From assembly GCA_028023455.1 (NCBI GenBank), contig JAQFVV010012416.1:791001-855000 (forward strand): 64,000 nucleotides of DNA, read 5' to 3'. The notes below the pieces were generated by a model, which ran no database searches, was not told the DNA's origin, and was given only the letters and a program-made list of their open reading frames with translations. The position numbers and the translations under genes are program-made. This DNA is from Epiperipatus broadwayi. Taxonomy: Eukaryota; Onychophora; Udeonychophora; Euonychophora; Peripatidae. This document shows positions 14,001-24,335 of this stretch, in pieces (the first letter of the stretch is position 1; the number at the start of each line of letters is the position of its first letter).

Positions 14001-15710
14001 AATAAAAGTAAATCAATCTCAAGAGTATTCATTATGTAATAATAATAAATCTGCAAAATAAGGACTAAGAGCTACAGTTAAATCCTATCAATATCCTTAT
14101 CCATTTACACTACTAAAATCTCTCAAGTGATTTTAAAAAAAAAAGGAAGAAGATAGTAAAAACTAAGTAAAATAGACTTTATGTAATTCCCAAATGAACA
14201 AGATCTATTGTAGAGATTTTTATTTTCTAGTCTTTGTTTTACTCTGTAGCTAATAATAGCTTAGAGACCCTTTTAGTGATGAATAATTGGATAGCCAATT
14301 GGATTAGCTACCTAAAGGCTAAAGTTTAGCTTCTTTAAAACCTGAAAAAATAAATATCCACTTTATGTCCAATACAGATTCAAACCCTAGATCAAATATT
14401 ACAGATGCAGACGAGACAGCATTTATTACAATAGACAATAAATGTATGAAAAAGCAAAATAATCAAATGAAAAAGTAAAATAATTTTAATTATATCAAAT
14501 GATTTTCAATTAACAATCATAAATTTTAAAAATTATTAAATACATTATCCAAGGTAGTGTTTACTGTGACACTAAAATTGTGATAGTGGGACATTAAAAT
14601 AACAAAAACAAATATTGATGCATTTGAATTGTAATTGCTGGTGAAATTTTTGAAAATTTCAGAGAGGGGGGGGTGAGAAAAATTAATAAATGGATGTTAG
14701 ATTAGATTTAATTTAAACTCTCATGTTGTGAAGTGCTACGACTAGTTTCAAAATGCAGAGAGATAGGAGGGGGGGGGGCATTACAAATAGCAACAACAAA
14801 TGTGTCTGAAAACAAACAATACTCATTCTGAAGAAATGATAATATGTTCTATATACAAATTTATTAAGAAAAATAATAAAGACATTATATATTCTACAGG
14901 CTTAAACCTGCTTTTATATATGAAATATGTGCAGGGTTCGAACTAAGACATTATAAAAAAATTGTTCATATTAGTGCAAAATTTGCTATTCTTTATATCT
15001 GGCTACTGGTCCAGTTCAAGACAAACAATGACAATTTTTCATTTGCTTGTTTTCAAACTTTTCATGTACAGACTTCAGTAATAAAGAGATTTTCAATAGT
15101 AATTTTTTCTACTTCAATTAAGACTGTGTATAAATTCTTTTTGGAAAAAAACAAAAAAATGTACCTGTTATCATTTAATTGCAAAAAATAAGAAATGATG
15201 CCAATTTCCTGAGTATAAATTAAATTATACTTAATGTGAAATTGATTACTATTTTTAATATGTTTTGAACTTATGCCTAGATATCTATTTTCCTTTTTTG
15301 TATCTCTTTATTTGCTAAATATGCAGTTTTATAGTTATTTTTTATTTGATACTGATCACATGACATGCATTACACTGTAACAATTCATTTTCCAGTAAGT
15401 CAAATTATGAACACAGCATAACCTTATTCTGCTTAAGAAATCAGTTACCTGTAAAGTATTTCTGACACTCAAAAACCCAAATTTATAAAAATAATTGATT
15501 ATGATTTTATTCAGAACACTAATTAATGGCAGTGAATTCCAAATTGGTAGCATTAGCAACAGATCTAATTTCAGCCAACATTTATATATACAAGAATCTT
15601 AATCACATCCTTATTCTTTACACAACCATTTCTATTAACACTAAAATCCATATTATATATAAAGATGAATAAATTAACAGATTTTGTAATAGGTCAAGTA
15701 CATTTTTATA
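8013..15710. other. Long gene-poor stretch, possibly 3' flank or UTR/intron of CDKN1
   Basis: 7.7 kb with poly(A)/poly(T) runs, G runs at 13090-13100 and 14769-14778, and a minor direct similarity (GGAGG-CAAGATTTTTGTTTTT) at about 11230 and 11690. No exon, RNA gene or intact element recognised. It may include the untranslated terminal exon of the minus-strand CDK inhibitor, which cannot be placed by eye. Confidence 0.5.
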
Positions 15711-15962
15711 AACAAAGAAAAACTCTCCATACAGTATTGCCACCCTGTGCCAACCAGAGAAATCAATGAATGCATTAGATCCTAAGACCTAGGTGCAGTG
15801 CTCTCAGATCCAAAGCTCCTCACTGACAATGGCCACAAGCCAGAAACTAGTCTGGGGATATTGGATGAGTAGGTACTAGATAGGGATTTTATGCACAAGC
15901 CTTCTGGCATTCATTGATTACTCTGGTTGGCAATACTGTATGGAGAGTTTTGCTTTGTTTAT
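15711..15962. mobile_element. Foldback element, family E copy 1
   Basis: AACTCTCCATACAGTATTGC at 15721 is inversely repeated at about 15931-15951, and the outer flanks TAAACAAAG/CTTTGTTTA also pair. The interior contains the family core with CCTAAGACCTAGGTGCAGTG and TGGATGAGTAGGTACTAGAT. No coding capacity. Further copies: 39265, 43050, 45880, 53400, 63624, with a fragment at 35911. Confidence 0.8.
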
Positions 15963-18069
15963 AAACAATTATGTGCTAGTGTAAGATAGTGATCATGTGA
16001 TACATTTTTATAATTGGTTTTGATTTGCTTACTTGGAATTATTTATTACAAAACACTTAAACAATTCTTACCACAACATCAATTACAAAGTACAATAGCA
16101 ACATATCCCTTTCAGAATTATTTAAACCCAGTAGAAATTATTGCAATGGATCTAACATAAGTAAAATTATGGAACTATCTATACCAACTAATAATGACAA
16201 AATTAAACCTTATTTTCTCAGATTACTATATCCAATATTGAAAACTCTATACTGGAATTTTTCTGGTTTACTACAGATCTGGGATATAATTGCACAAAGT
16301 TACAACTAATAGAATAAACTCATTAATCTATAGGACATTTTCAAAATTATACCAATTACAAAAATTTCTTTTTCCATTAGTAAAGATGATTGGATTAAAA
16401 AGAACATGGTAGAACAATTTTTTTCCACAGACCATACATTTAAATAGGATGTTCTTACTTCCCATCACTGAAGAGATCTGGACTCATATAGTTAGTTCCT
16501 CTAATATTTAACACAAAAATATATGCTGACAAAAGGCAAAATCTTTACATAATAATATCTTTACTTTCCAGAGAAATCTTACACAGAAAATATAGCAATC
16601 AATAATGTTCATCAATTGTGCTAAATACAAAAAAGTTTCAGATGAACAATTTAAATACTGCAATAATAATAAAAATAAATGCATGTTTTTTGTTGTTGAA
16701 ATAATTATCAACAAACTAAACGCTCTTGTCTATAATTGTCAAATTGTCTATATTATAAATAGTCCTTATATAATTAATAAAATTAAAAAAAAAAAAGTTA
16801 TAAAATTCCTACTGGTTTTGAGTCATTAAATAGATGGTGAAAATTTATTATTTTCAAATTTCACAAAATTTGGCTTTCAATAACAATAAAATATATAATC
16901 AACAAATCAATGCATTTAAAACAATACAGCTATCTTGCAGCTTTACTAGTTTATTATGCCATGCACAAATCATCTACAATTGATTCTTTCAACATTTAAG
17001 TCAAAATTTACACACACATACATAAATGACTTAATTATTCAATACTTAATTAGTCTTTTTTATATATACAAGGTTTTAGATCTGATTTTAATTTCTAAGT
17101 AATAAGTAATGAAAAGATAGTTGTGTCAAGTTTGTTAAGTTATTCAAAATATCGTTTTCATTAACTAAAAAATAATGTTCAAATGATTTTTAGTTTCTTG
17201 GGGGCTTCTTTTAATATTATTTTTGCCATTTACTAATTCAGTACTTTTCTTGCAAATTATAATCTAACTAAAATCCAATTCTATTTATCAGATTAGCTAA
17301 ATCATCTAACTGACTCCCTACCTCAGGGGGGTGGGGTCATAAGCTTTATGGGATTTTTTTTTCTCTTAGTAATTGGCAAAATATACTAGCGATATATTTA
17401 AATACTTGCATTACAGTACACACTATATTTAATCGTACATTCCCTCCACACAATGTAAGCACAAAAATAACTCTAGTTAATAAAAAGCTAAAAACTGTGA
17501 ATTTATAGCATATGGACATTTTGCTTCAACAAATCCATATTGCATAAATTTTTCTTCCAAAATGTCTTACATTTAACAAATTATAAATCGAAGAATCAAA
17601 TAATTTTGTATTATTATTTTTTTAAAAAATACATTTTTAATTTACAGCTCTTAAAAAAAAAATTAAAATTGAAACACATTTTTGCAAATAATGAACACAA
17701 ACGACCAACCTCAAAAATAAGCATGCGCTTCTATTGATGGTAATTATTTCCATCTAAAGGTAATAACATCTGTTGGGAACTTAACTTGTTTCTAAGATGT
17801 CATTGGACAATTTTTACATTTTACTTATAATTTAAGCTTTGATCTTCTCCTATATAATTAAAGATCTAATCTTTCGTACTTTATCTATTTGCAAGTACTG
17901 TACATCTATTCAGTGTCCAATAAATAGAACAATTCAGTGTCCAATAAATAGAACAATTCAAATGTTAAGCAAGCAGTTTGTTTATAAATAGACGTTATTT
18001 TGGGGGAATTACAGTTCAATCTGAAATAATATGGAGAAAATCTATTAAGAGCTAAGATTCCTCCCGTCC
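15963..18069. other. Non-coding DNA downstream of CDKN1 exon 2
   Basis: AT-rich and without repeats of note, apart from the 24-bp tandem at 17909 and a family E outer-end relic at 15985-16015 (GATAGTGATCATGTGATACA). Probably intron 2 or 3' UTR of the CDK inhibitor if the donor at 18075 is used. Confidence 0.5.
17909..17956. repeat. Perfect 24-bp tandem duplication
   Basis: The unit TTCAGTGTCCAATAAATAGA plus ACAA occurs twice without change. It sits in the presumed 3' UTR or second intron of the CDK-inhibitor gene. Confidence 0.85.
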
Positions 18070-18076
18070 TCTTACC
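18070..18076 (-). other. Splice donor one base after the CDKN1 stop codon
   Basis: The minus strand reads TGAG|GTAAGA immediately after the coding end. It matches the consensus fully and predicts a 3'-UTR intron. From memory, vertebrate CDKN1B has a similar layout with the terminal exon untranslated, so the gene architecture may be conserved. The matching acceptor and the poly(A) site were not located. Confidence 0.55.
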
Positions 18077-18192
18077 TCAGTGATTTCGTAGACACGTTAG
18101 ATTGCCATCACCCTTTCTCGTAAAGTCTTCTGTAACTTTTTTGTCCGTTAGCAAATTACAATTAGTCTTCCTTTTTTTTTGTTTTACAAAAT
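18077..18192 (-). CDS. CDKN1: CDKN1-family CDK inhibitor, exon 2 (C-terminus with PIP-degron-like motif)
   Basis: The upstream acceptor is a long pyrimidine tract ending TTTACAG, and the frame continues exactly in phase 1 from exon 1. Joining the last base of exon 1 to AT makes codon 152 Asp. Residues 147-154 then read QKKITDFV, a PIP box (Q-x-x-I-x-x-F-x) with the TD pair typical of PIP degrons. A lysine lies at position +4 after the box (K158). V154 replaces the usual second aromatic. A KQKKRK cluster (155-160) completes a basic signal flanking the box. The predicted protein is 189 residues with the stop at 18079-18077. There is no SP or TP site in the last 38 residues, so the p27-type Skp2 phosphodegron is not evident. 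A perfect donor (G|GTAAGA) follows one base after the stop, pointing to a further 3'-UTR exon whose acceptor I could not place. Confidence 0.85.
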
Positions 18193-19857
18193 CTGTAAAG
18201 AAAAAAATAAATAAATAAGCAAATAAACGTAATTTCTCGGCGTTAAGTTTAAATAAGAATATTTTCAAGCAAATAGATAAGACTAAAATGGCGTCCAAAA
18301 CAATATTTTACAAATCCAGAATACAAAATATTAATTAAACTATAAAAACAAAATAATCATGCAAATTGAAAAAGAGATGGATGAATGTTTAACAGTTTTG
18401 AAAAATATTTACAGTAGATTTTTTCCATTTATTTAATTACAGGACAAAAAAAAAATGAAATGAAACAGCGTGAGCAAACAACAAGCCAAAAGCAGATCAG
18501 CACGAAATTTTAAGCTTTATTAAATCTAATTTAATATAAGCTTAGATTCAAAATTGAATTAGATAATTTATGGAGTGCCCCCCCCCCACCTTCTTAAAGA
18601 AAATCAATATATTAAACTGTACACACACAAAAAATATAACCTGACGTCATTCGTACAAAAAAGGCGGAACAAATATCACGTGACATATTTAACACGTGAT
18701 CTCTTTTTGGCGGCAAAAAGTAGGGCAGGCGAGCCGAATAAACCAAAACACAGAATATCCAGTGACATGTTTCGGATGCCAAGGTTTACTTGATTTTTTT
18801 GCGTAATAAACATATAAAGTTGTATATACAATGCAAATTATTATAAAACGAATAAAAAAGCATATATATATATATCAGTGTTTGAAATATCAATTACAAT
18901 TTAACAGCGAACAGATGTCCTTTAATTTAATTAAACCTCCGAGAAAACCAGTCGTAATGTACATGGATGCCTATTAAATCTTTTTGAATTCGTACTTAAG
19001 ACTTATATTAAAGAAATTTAAAAACGTTTTTTTTTTTTTTTCGTAGCAAAATTCAAAATTTGAAAGAACCAATTACTTATCAGTTTGAAAATTTAGATTA
19101 AAAAAAATGGTACGAATGAGGAAGCGTTAGTTCTTTTTTATATATATACAGTACTTACTATATACATCCCAATATATTGCCGTAATTCAAATCTTTTTAA
19201 ATACGGTAATAAAAGTGTTTTACTTTATTAAGATATTAAAATGAACAATAGCCACTAATATGCTAAGCACAGCCAGATCATTTTAAATGAGTACTCCGAT
19301 AATTCTAGCATTAAAAATATGACGCACTCACTAGAAAAAAAAAATTCAAATACAATAGCAGAAATAAATATAAACCAGTATTCATCAATTAAATTCAAAA
19401 CCAACAATTTTTTTAAAAAAAAAAAACAAACATAACAGAACCATGCGCGTAACTACGAGGAGAAAAAAGGCTGCTAAAAAAAGACCGATAGAAGGACTAC
19501 GCCTTCTTAATTAATGCATATTTTTCTCAAATTGCCATTAATTCAACGATCCTAGAAGCAATATTTATTGCATATATGTATACAAAGACTATACATCGAT
19601 CGATACTCGCGTATGCATTTGCACATCGAATGTACGTGTACTTAGAAATGTCCAAGTATACAAAGTGCACAAATTATAAAACAAAAAATTACAGTATAAA
19701 AAATAAGAGAAAAGTGAGTAGGCAGATGCACTTTTGTATACCAACAAAACTTATAGTAAAATATAGTAAGATTTAATTTTACGTCAATTACTTGGATAAA
19801 CATTATCATTAGTTGTTTTTTTTTTAACGTATAAATTAAAACTAAAGTTCAACTTAC
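18193..19857 (-). other. CDKN1 intron 1 (1,665 bp, phase 1)
   Basis: Bounded by GTAAGT at the 5' end and TTTACAG at the 3' end on the minus strand. It splits the PIP motif of the protein between Thr151 and Phe153. It contains a CpG-bearing cluster of factor-like sites near 18642-18720 and a plus-strand AAAATGGCG (YY1-like) motif at about 18285-18293. Otherwise it is AT-rich with poly(A)/poly(T) runs. Transcripts retaining it would end in frame after 175 residues and lose the PIP motif. Confidence 0.8.
18642..18720. promoter_or_regulatory. Intronic cluster: CRE, two CACGTG E-boxes, two E2F-like sites
   Basis: Within about 80 bp, inside very AT-rich DNA, lie a palindromic CRE TGACGTCA (18642-18649), an E2F-like AAAGGCGGAAC (about 18659-18669), CACGTG at 18677-18682 and 18693-18698, and a near-symmetric TTTTTGGCGGCAAAAA (18704-18719) close to the E2F consensus TTTGGCGGGAAA. 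This density suggests an intronic enhancer or an alternative promoter of the CDK-inhibitor gene. The assignment is inference; only the motif matches are seen. Confidence 0.5.
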
Positions 19858-20311
19858 CTGTTATCTTCTTTTGCTTTTTATTTTCTCTACGTTTATGGGT
19901 TACTAAACCCTCAGACGCACACGTTTCAAGATTACGAGGATCACGTACTCCACGCTCAATTACTCTATCCCTAGAATCGTTACTGCATAAGTCTGATATA
20001 TCAGTAGTACCGTTTTCATACGGTGCAGGAGACTTCGTGATAACGGAACAGGAATAAGGGGAAATATTACAATCCGAATCCACTTTTTTCCATAAGTAAC
20101 GACCTGGTAGGGGAGTTTCTCGTTCAAAATCGAAATTCCACTGTTCTCTCTGTACCCGTCTCATTTTTTCCATTTCTGCCTTCAAATCTTTTTTCAGTTT
20201 ATCATGATCTACGGGTCCAAATAAATTTCTCTTCACATCGGATTTCTCAAGACGTATCCTCGTTGAATCTCCCATATATATACGGCGCAAAGACACTTCT
20301 AGTGATGTCAT
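19858..20311 (-). CDS. CDKN1: CDKN1-family CDK inhibitor (p21/p27/p57/Dacapo-like), exon 1
   Basis: Inhibits cyclin-CDK complexes in the nucleus to restrain G1/S entry (family role). This exon gives residues 1-151 plus one base of codon 152. Seen directly: the cyclin-docking RxLF motif RNLFG (28-32), then a charged linker helix (about 34-56), then the CDK-binding block EQWNFDFE (57-64) and PLPGRYLW (67-74). These are the diagnostic elements of the CDI domain, in the usual order. Y72 sits where p27 has its regulatory tyrosine in GKYEW. S84 and S94 are followed by proline. A basic stretch (K140-K149) suits a nuclear localisation signal. The first ATG has A at -3; the next in-frame ATG (M13) has a poorer context. 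The exon ends CAG|GTAAGT, a consensus donor, phase 1. Reading on into the intron would add 24 unrelated residues, so the open frame to 19784 is not taken as the main product. The subfamily (p21, p27 or p57) cannot be fixed; an invertebrate one-to-many orthologue is likely. Confidence 0.92.
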
Positions 20312-20380
20312 CTTTCTGCAGCGATATAAAGAAGCAAATAAACGAGCTTCGTAGTAAAGTCATTTCAAACTAGCTCGATT

Positions 20381-20412
20381 AGCCAATAGGATTGCAAGCT
20401 CTCTGATTGGTT
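20381..20412 (-). promoter_or_regulatory. Paired CCAAT boxes, proximal promoter of the CDKN1-like gene
   Basis: AGCCAATAG on the plus strand (20381-20389) and AACCAATCAG on the minus strand (20412-20403) lie 70-100 bases upstream of the initiator ATG. Both match the NF-Y CCAAT consensus and their opposed orientation is common in cell-cycle promoters. No convincing TATA box at a suitable distance was found. The transcription start should fall between these sites and 20312. Confidence 0.5.
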
Positions 20413-22047
20413 AAAATGTTTGGGCAGGACTTAACCACGCTGTTACTAGTTTTCTTTCAAACAAAAATTGATATATATATTTGATAAAACTTTAAAAAAA
20501 AAACGGCTACAGGAATAAAAAAAAATGCTCTTTTCAAAGTTGCGCATAAGGATATTAATTCTATTTAAACACTGAAGTAATTATAAAATTTACTAACTTG
20601 ACATGGAAAAAAATTATATGAACATTTCTATATATTGTATATAAATAAATTGTATTTGCTTTAATTTTTAAAAATATTACTATTTTAAGTTGTCTTAGCA
20701 AAGAACACGCTCCGCGCTTTTAAAAATTTGACTGAGATACACGCTACGCATGCATTTAAAATTAAGCTTGCAATATTGCAGAATTTAAAAGGATGTGTGC
20801 GTATGCGCGTACACAAATGCTCTGAGCCATTACTATGTTTTAAAACGGTCTCACCAAATAGTTAGATAGATCTTGGAGAGGGGAGCGAGGTAGAACATAA
20901 TGAGTAGACACCAAGAAACAAATGTCTCAATACAGTTAATAAAGGAAAAGATATGAGGATGCACGGGGAAAATAGTAACGATTTTATTAAAACAGATTCA
21001 GAGATATACTTGTTCTGATCTAATGATCATCATCTGATGTCACAAACGAATTAAGGATGTCTAAAAATAGAATCAATTTCGGTAAGACAGAACAATTTTT
21101 AATGGATTAATACAATTTTTAATTTCACTAGTTTGCTACGGTTTGCTCACTAGCTCCATTTTGTTTAGTTATAACTCTTAATAAATTATGAAGTTACTTT
21201 TAATAAAATTAAATTCACGTGCATCTTTTTATTTAAGAATGAATTCATATTTTCAGATAACAGGTGCTCTTTAAAAATGCAAAATATATATACATGTACA
21301 ATACAATATTTATCGTCCACAAATATATATGTAATCCACTATAGAACAGCACATACAATTTTAACATTGAATGCATATACAATGCATTAATAGCTTAATT
21401 TAAGTAGTAATAGTAGCTAAATAGATTTTTAAAAAAACAACAACTCAAATATGCAAAACTCCTGCATATGCAGTATTTCATCATATATACACACACACAC
21501 ACACACTTCTATATCATAAAGTTCGCTATTATCACATTCTGGTGTTCGAATCCCAGTCAAACTCGATATTTTTTTTTTTTGTACAAACTCGGATTTTGTT
21601 TTTTTTACCCGGACCGACGGTCTGTAAACATGCAAATAGTGATCGCTTATTTAGTTGCTTTTATTTTTAAGTTAATAAAACAAGAATTACCCTCATTTGG
21701 ACAATCTATGAATTTTGTCTTCCCTGGTTTTTAGCTTCGCCTTGTTGCGAAATGTTTAAATGCTGTTTTATTAAACTTGTATATATCAACGTATATGCAT
21801 GTGTGTGTGTGTGTTGCGTAAATAAGCGTGAATAATTTCATTAATGATGTAAAACAAAAATTCAATATTGCACTTTAACATTAATTATTATTTTGTGAAC
21901 TTATTTCTTATAAACAAAAAAAAAAAAAAATCAACAATATAAATGATTTTATAATTAATATGAATAATATGTACAAGCAGTAATAAACATCATACAGTAT
22001 ATGAGTAAAATAAATTTAACGAATGCATTCATGAAAAATATTACATC
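20413..22047. other. Upstream region of CDKN1, CpG-bearing
   Basis: Contains scattered CpGs (for example CGCTCCGCGC near 20709 and GCGTATGCGCGTAC near 20799), unlike the surrounding DNA, which suits a promoter-proximal region. Short (AC)n and (TG)n runs lie at 21488-21505 and about 21800. No exon recognised. Confidence 0.45.
21520..21570 (+). mobile_element. SINE fragment (box B only)
   Basis: GGTGTTCGAATCCCAG is a clear box B without a recognisable box A. It adjoins a short (AC)n run (about 21488-21505). Only a fragment can be supported. Confidence 0.35.
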
Positions 22048-22323
22048 TTAATTTAAATATCTATTTACTAACGATTGTATAATGTCACAAATGTGGATTT
22101 TCAAGTTTTCTGAATTTACATTTTTTTTTAGCATTTGAGATATCTCAGTAATACTTATACACACGAGATTTTCAGTTAACAGTCTTTTTTTTTCTTCATG
22201 TAATTCGTTTCTTATAATGACTTCAACGTTTATCAAACGCTTTATTATTTCAAATGAATCATTAGTAAGGAATTTAAAAGTGCAGACGTAGTAACAGCGT
22301 TTGTATCCGCAATCACTTCTCAT
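22048..22323 (-). CDS. Possible small protein of unknown function (91 codons)
   Basis: Not recognised. The ORF is cysteine-bearing at its start (CGYKRCYYVC, residues 5-14) and then predicted mostly helical, with charged stretches such as NELHEEKKRLL. Codon choice includes CpG codons (CGC, CGT, TCG) and the amino-acid make-up is protein-like, unlike most ORFs here, which read AT-rich noise. Just upstream on the same strand is AGATGGCGCT, a YY1-like motif often found at starts of transcription, and an 8-codon reading frame beginning at that ATG stops directly before the ORF's ATG. It lies 1.7 kb upstream of the CDK inhibitor in the same orientation. It could instead be an exon of a larger gene or a chance ORF; the start-codon context is weak. 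Confidence 0.3.
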   Translation of the reverse strand: MRSDCGYKRCYYVCTFKFLTNDSFEIIKRLINVEVIIRNELHEEKKRLLTENLVCISITEISQMLKKNVNSENLKIHICDIIQSLVNRYLN

Positions 22324-23845
22324 TCAGGTATTTTCGTTTAGCGCCATCTATTGTAAAAATATTGAAATAAAGTCTGAGCTTTTCTTTTTAAAAAGAATTT
22401 AGAACGATTATTACACATAATTCATATATCATAAAGATTAATGATAAAAAAATTGGTTACGATTGAATAAAAATAATGTGGTTCCATTTAAATTTTATCT
22501 CTAGCTATCATCCAAATTTCAATTTTGAAATTTTTTTTTTTTTTTTACGCACACAATCATGCACACACACACACACTTAGATATGTTCTTTCAAAAGCCT
22601 TATGTATACTTTTGCATCCATCCCTTCATCATAATTTTCAAACTATTGCGAGCTTTTGAATGTCAAAGTCTTCAACATTTCTTTACAGACATTTGCCCAA
22701 CGATCCAAATTTCCCATTTTATCGTCCATCTCAAAGCAGGTTTCTTCTAAAATGGTACATATTTTTTGGTATCCAGTTGGAGATTGCTTTGCTATAAAAA
22801 ATATTATCTTTTAAATTCAGCCTATTTAAAGTTAAGCTCTTTCATTTTGTAATTAAGTTATTGTATGTTGCTCGAATAAATTATGTTTTAAGCAGTGGTA
22901 AACAACTAATAGTAATATCAAGTATTACCATATAGTCATAATATTCTATTTCCTAATTACACTAATCTGACTTCAGACAGAGAACTAATCTGGATTCATA
23001 TCATTTGTTTTAAAAAAATTCTTTTACATTATAATGAAGTTGTGATATGAAGTGTGTGCTACTTTAATTATGTTCTAATTATAAAAAAAAAATGTAAATA
23101 AAAAGCAAAAATTTGTAAATGTAGTAAATTTTACAAGTTATATTATTTACAGTACGGCAGCATCCATTTTCTCACCTTCAAGCTCAATATTTTTTATTAA
23201 TAACATTTAAATGTATTTTTTCTTGCCCCCCCCCCCCCAGTTGATATTACACAGCATTTCTTTTAATAAAATATTTTGATACTCATTACTTAGCCAGTTT
23301 TGGCCGCTTGATGGCATTGCACAGAAATATTACAGCCTGTTTTGTGCTGCAACACTTTATGCGAATTCGCACAATTCATAGTTGGCTACCATATTGTCTG
23401 ATAGCGTCTGGATTTCAAATGGCCACAATATTTGAAATCTCCATAGCAGAGTAATTTTATTTCTACTTAAATCATGCAGTGAGACTAAGTAAGAATTGTC
23501 ACACTGTCCCCACCCTTCACTACACAACTTGGAATGTGCAAAACATTGTCAAAGGGTAAGGCCGATTTCCAAGCTCATGCAAAAACTCATGCTTTCACAA
23601 GAAAATATACAAGACAAATAAAATGGTGCACTGCAGCAAGGTATTTGATTTGCACACGTTTCCAAAACAAAAAGTTGTGATTCTATGAGATAAAGCAGCA
23701 CAAAAAAAAAAGTTGAAAAAGTCAAAAGTTTTGATCTTATTTTAATTTTGGGAGGGGGGTTGAGTAATACTTTGTCATCACTGAGACAAAAGTTCTTTTT
23801 GGTTTATTTTTATTTTTTTTAAAAGGTAATAGAAATTGGTTTTAA
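22324..23845. other. Non-coding DNA
   Basis: Contains an (AC)n run at about 22561-22575 and a 13-base C run at 23226-23238. The segment 23280-23480 is somewhat richer in G+C but shows no frame or repeat partner I could confirm. Confidence 0.45.
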
Positions 23846-24335
23846 AAATAAAAGTTTTACTATGTCAGTCGTAAAGATGTTTGTGTATAATTTTTATTAT
23901 TTTAATTTTTTAGTAGAAAAGAACCAAAAAACTCTAAAAATAAAAAATTAAAAATGTAGTAGAAAAAAATAAAACGATAAAAAAATGTAATTAATAATAA
24001 AATTTGTTTTTAAAAATCGCTAAATAGAAATCGCATAATACAAATAAAGCCAAAAAAAAAAAGGCACCATATAGCCAAAAAAAAAAGTAATAGAATATTT
24101 ATTTATTTTATTTTTTTACTATATCAGCAGTAAAGATGTGTTTGTGTATAATTGTTATTATTGTAAATTGTTAGTAGGAAGGCATAAAAAAACCCTAAAA
24201 AAAAAAAAAAAATTAAAGACATGGTAGAAAAAAATAAGAGGATAAAATAATTTAATTAATAGTAAAAGTTGTTTTTAAAAATCGCTAAATAGAAATTGCA
24301 GAATACAAATAAAGCCAAAAAAAGTCACCATTTTT
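23846..24335. repeat. Tandem duplication, period about 260 bp
   Basis: TTTACTATGTCAGTCGTAAAG to AATAAAGCCAAAAAA (about 23856-24058) recurs as TTTACTATATCAGCAGTAAAG to AATAAAGCCAAAAAA (about 24115-24322). Both halves share AAAATCGCTAAATAGAAAT. No coding content. Confidence 0.8.

Noticed and set aside
18077-18298. 73-codon minus-strand ORF as a separate protein
   Set aside because: Its second half is exon 2 of the CDK inhibitor and its first half is intron, including the pyrimidine tract of the acceptor.
18575-18793. 72-codon plus-strand ORF over the regulatory cluster
   Set aside because: Lies antisense within the CDKN1 intron and begins in a C run; residues look random. The DNA motifs explain the base composition better.
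20322-20331. TATA-like TTTATATCGC upstream of the CDKN1 start
   Set aside because: Only about 12-20 bases from the ATG, too close to set a start site with any 5' UTR.
20331-20344. Forkhead-like AAATAAACG near the CDKN1 start
   Set aside because: One base off the consensus and common by chance in AT-rich DNA; recorded only because FOXO regulates p27 in vertebrates.
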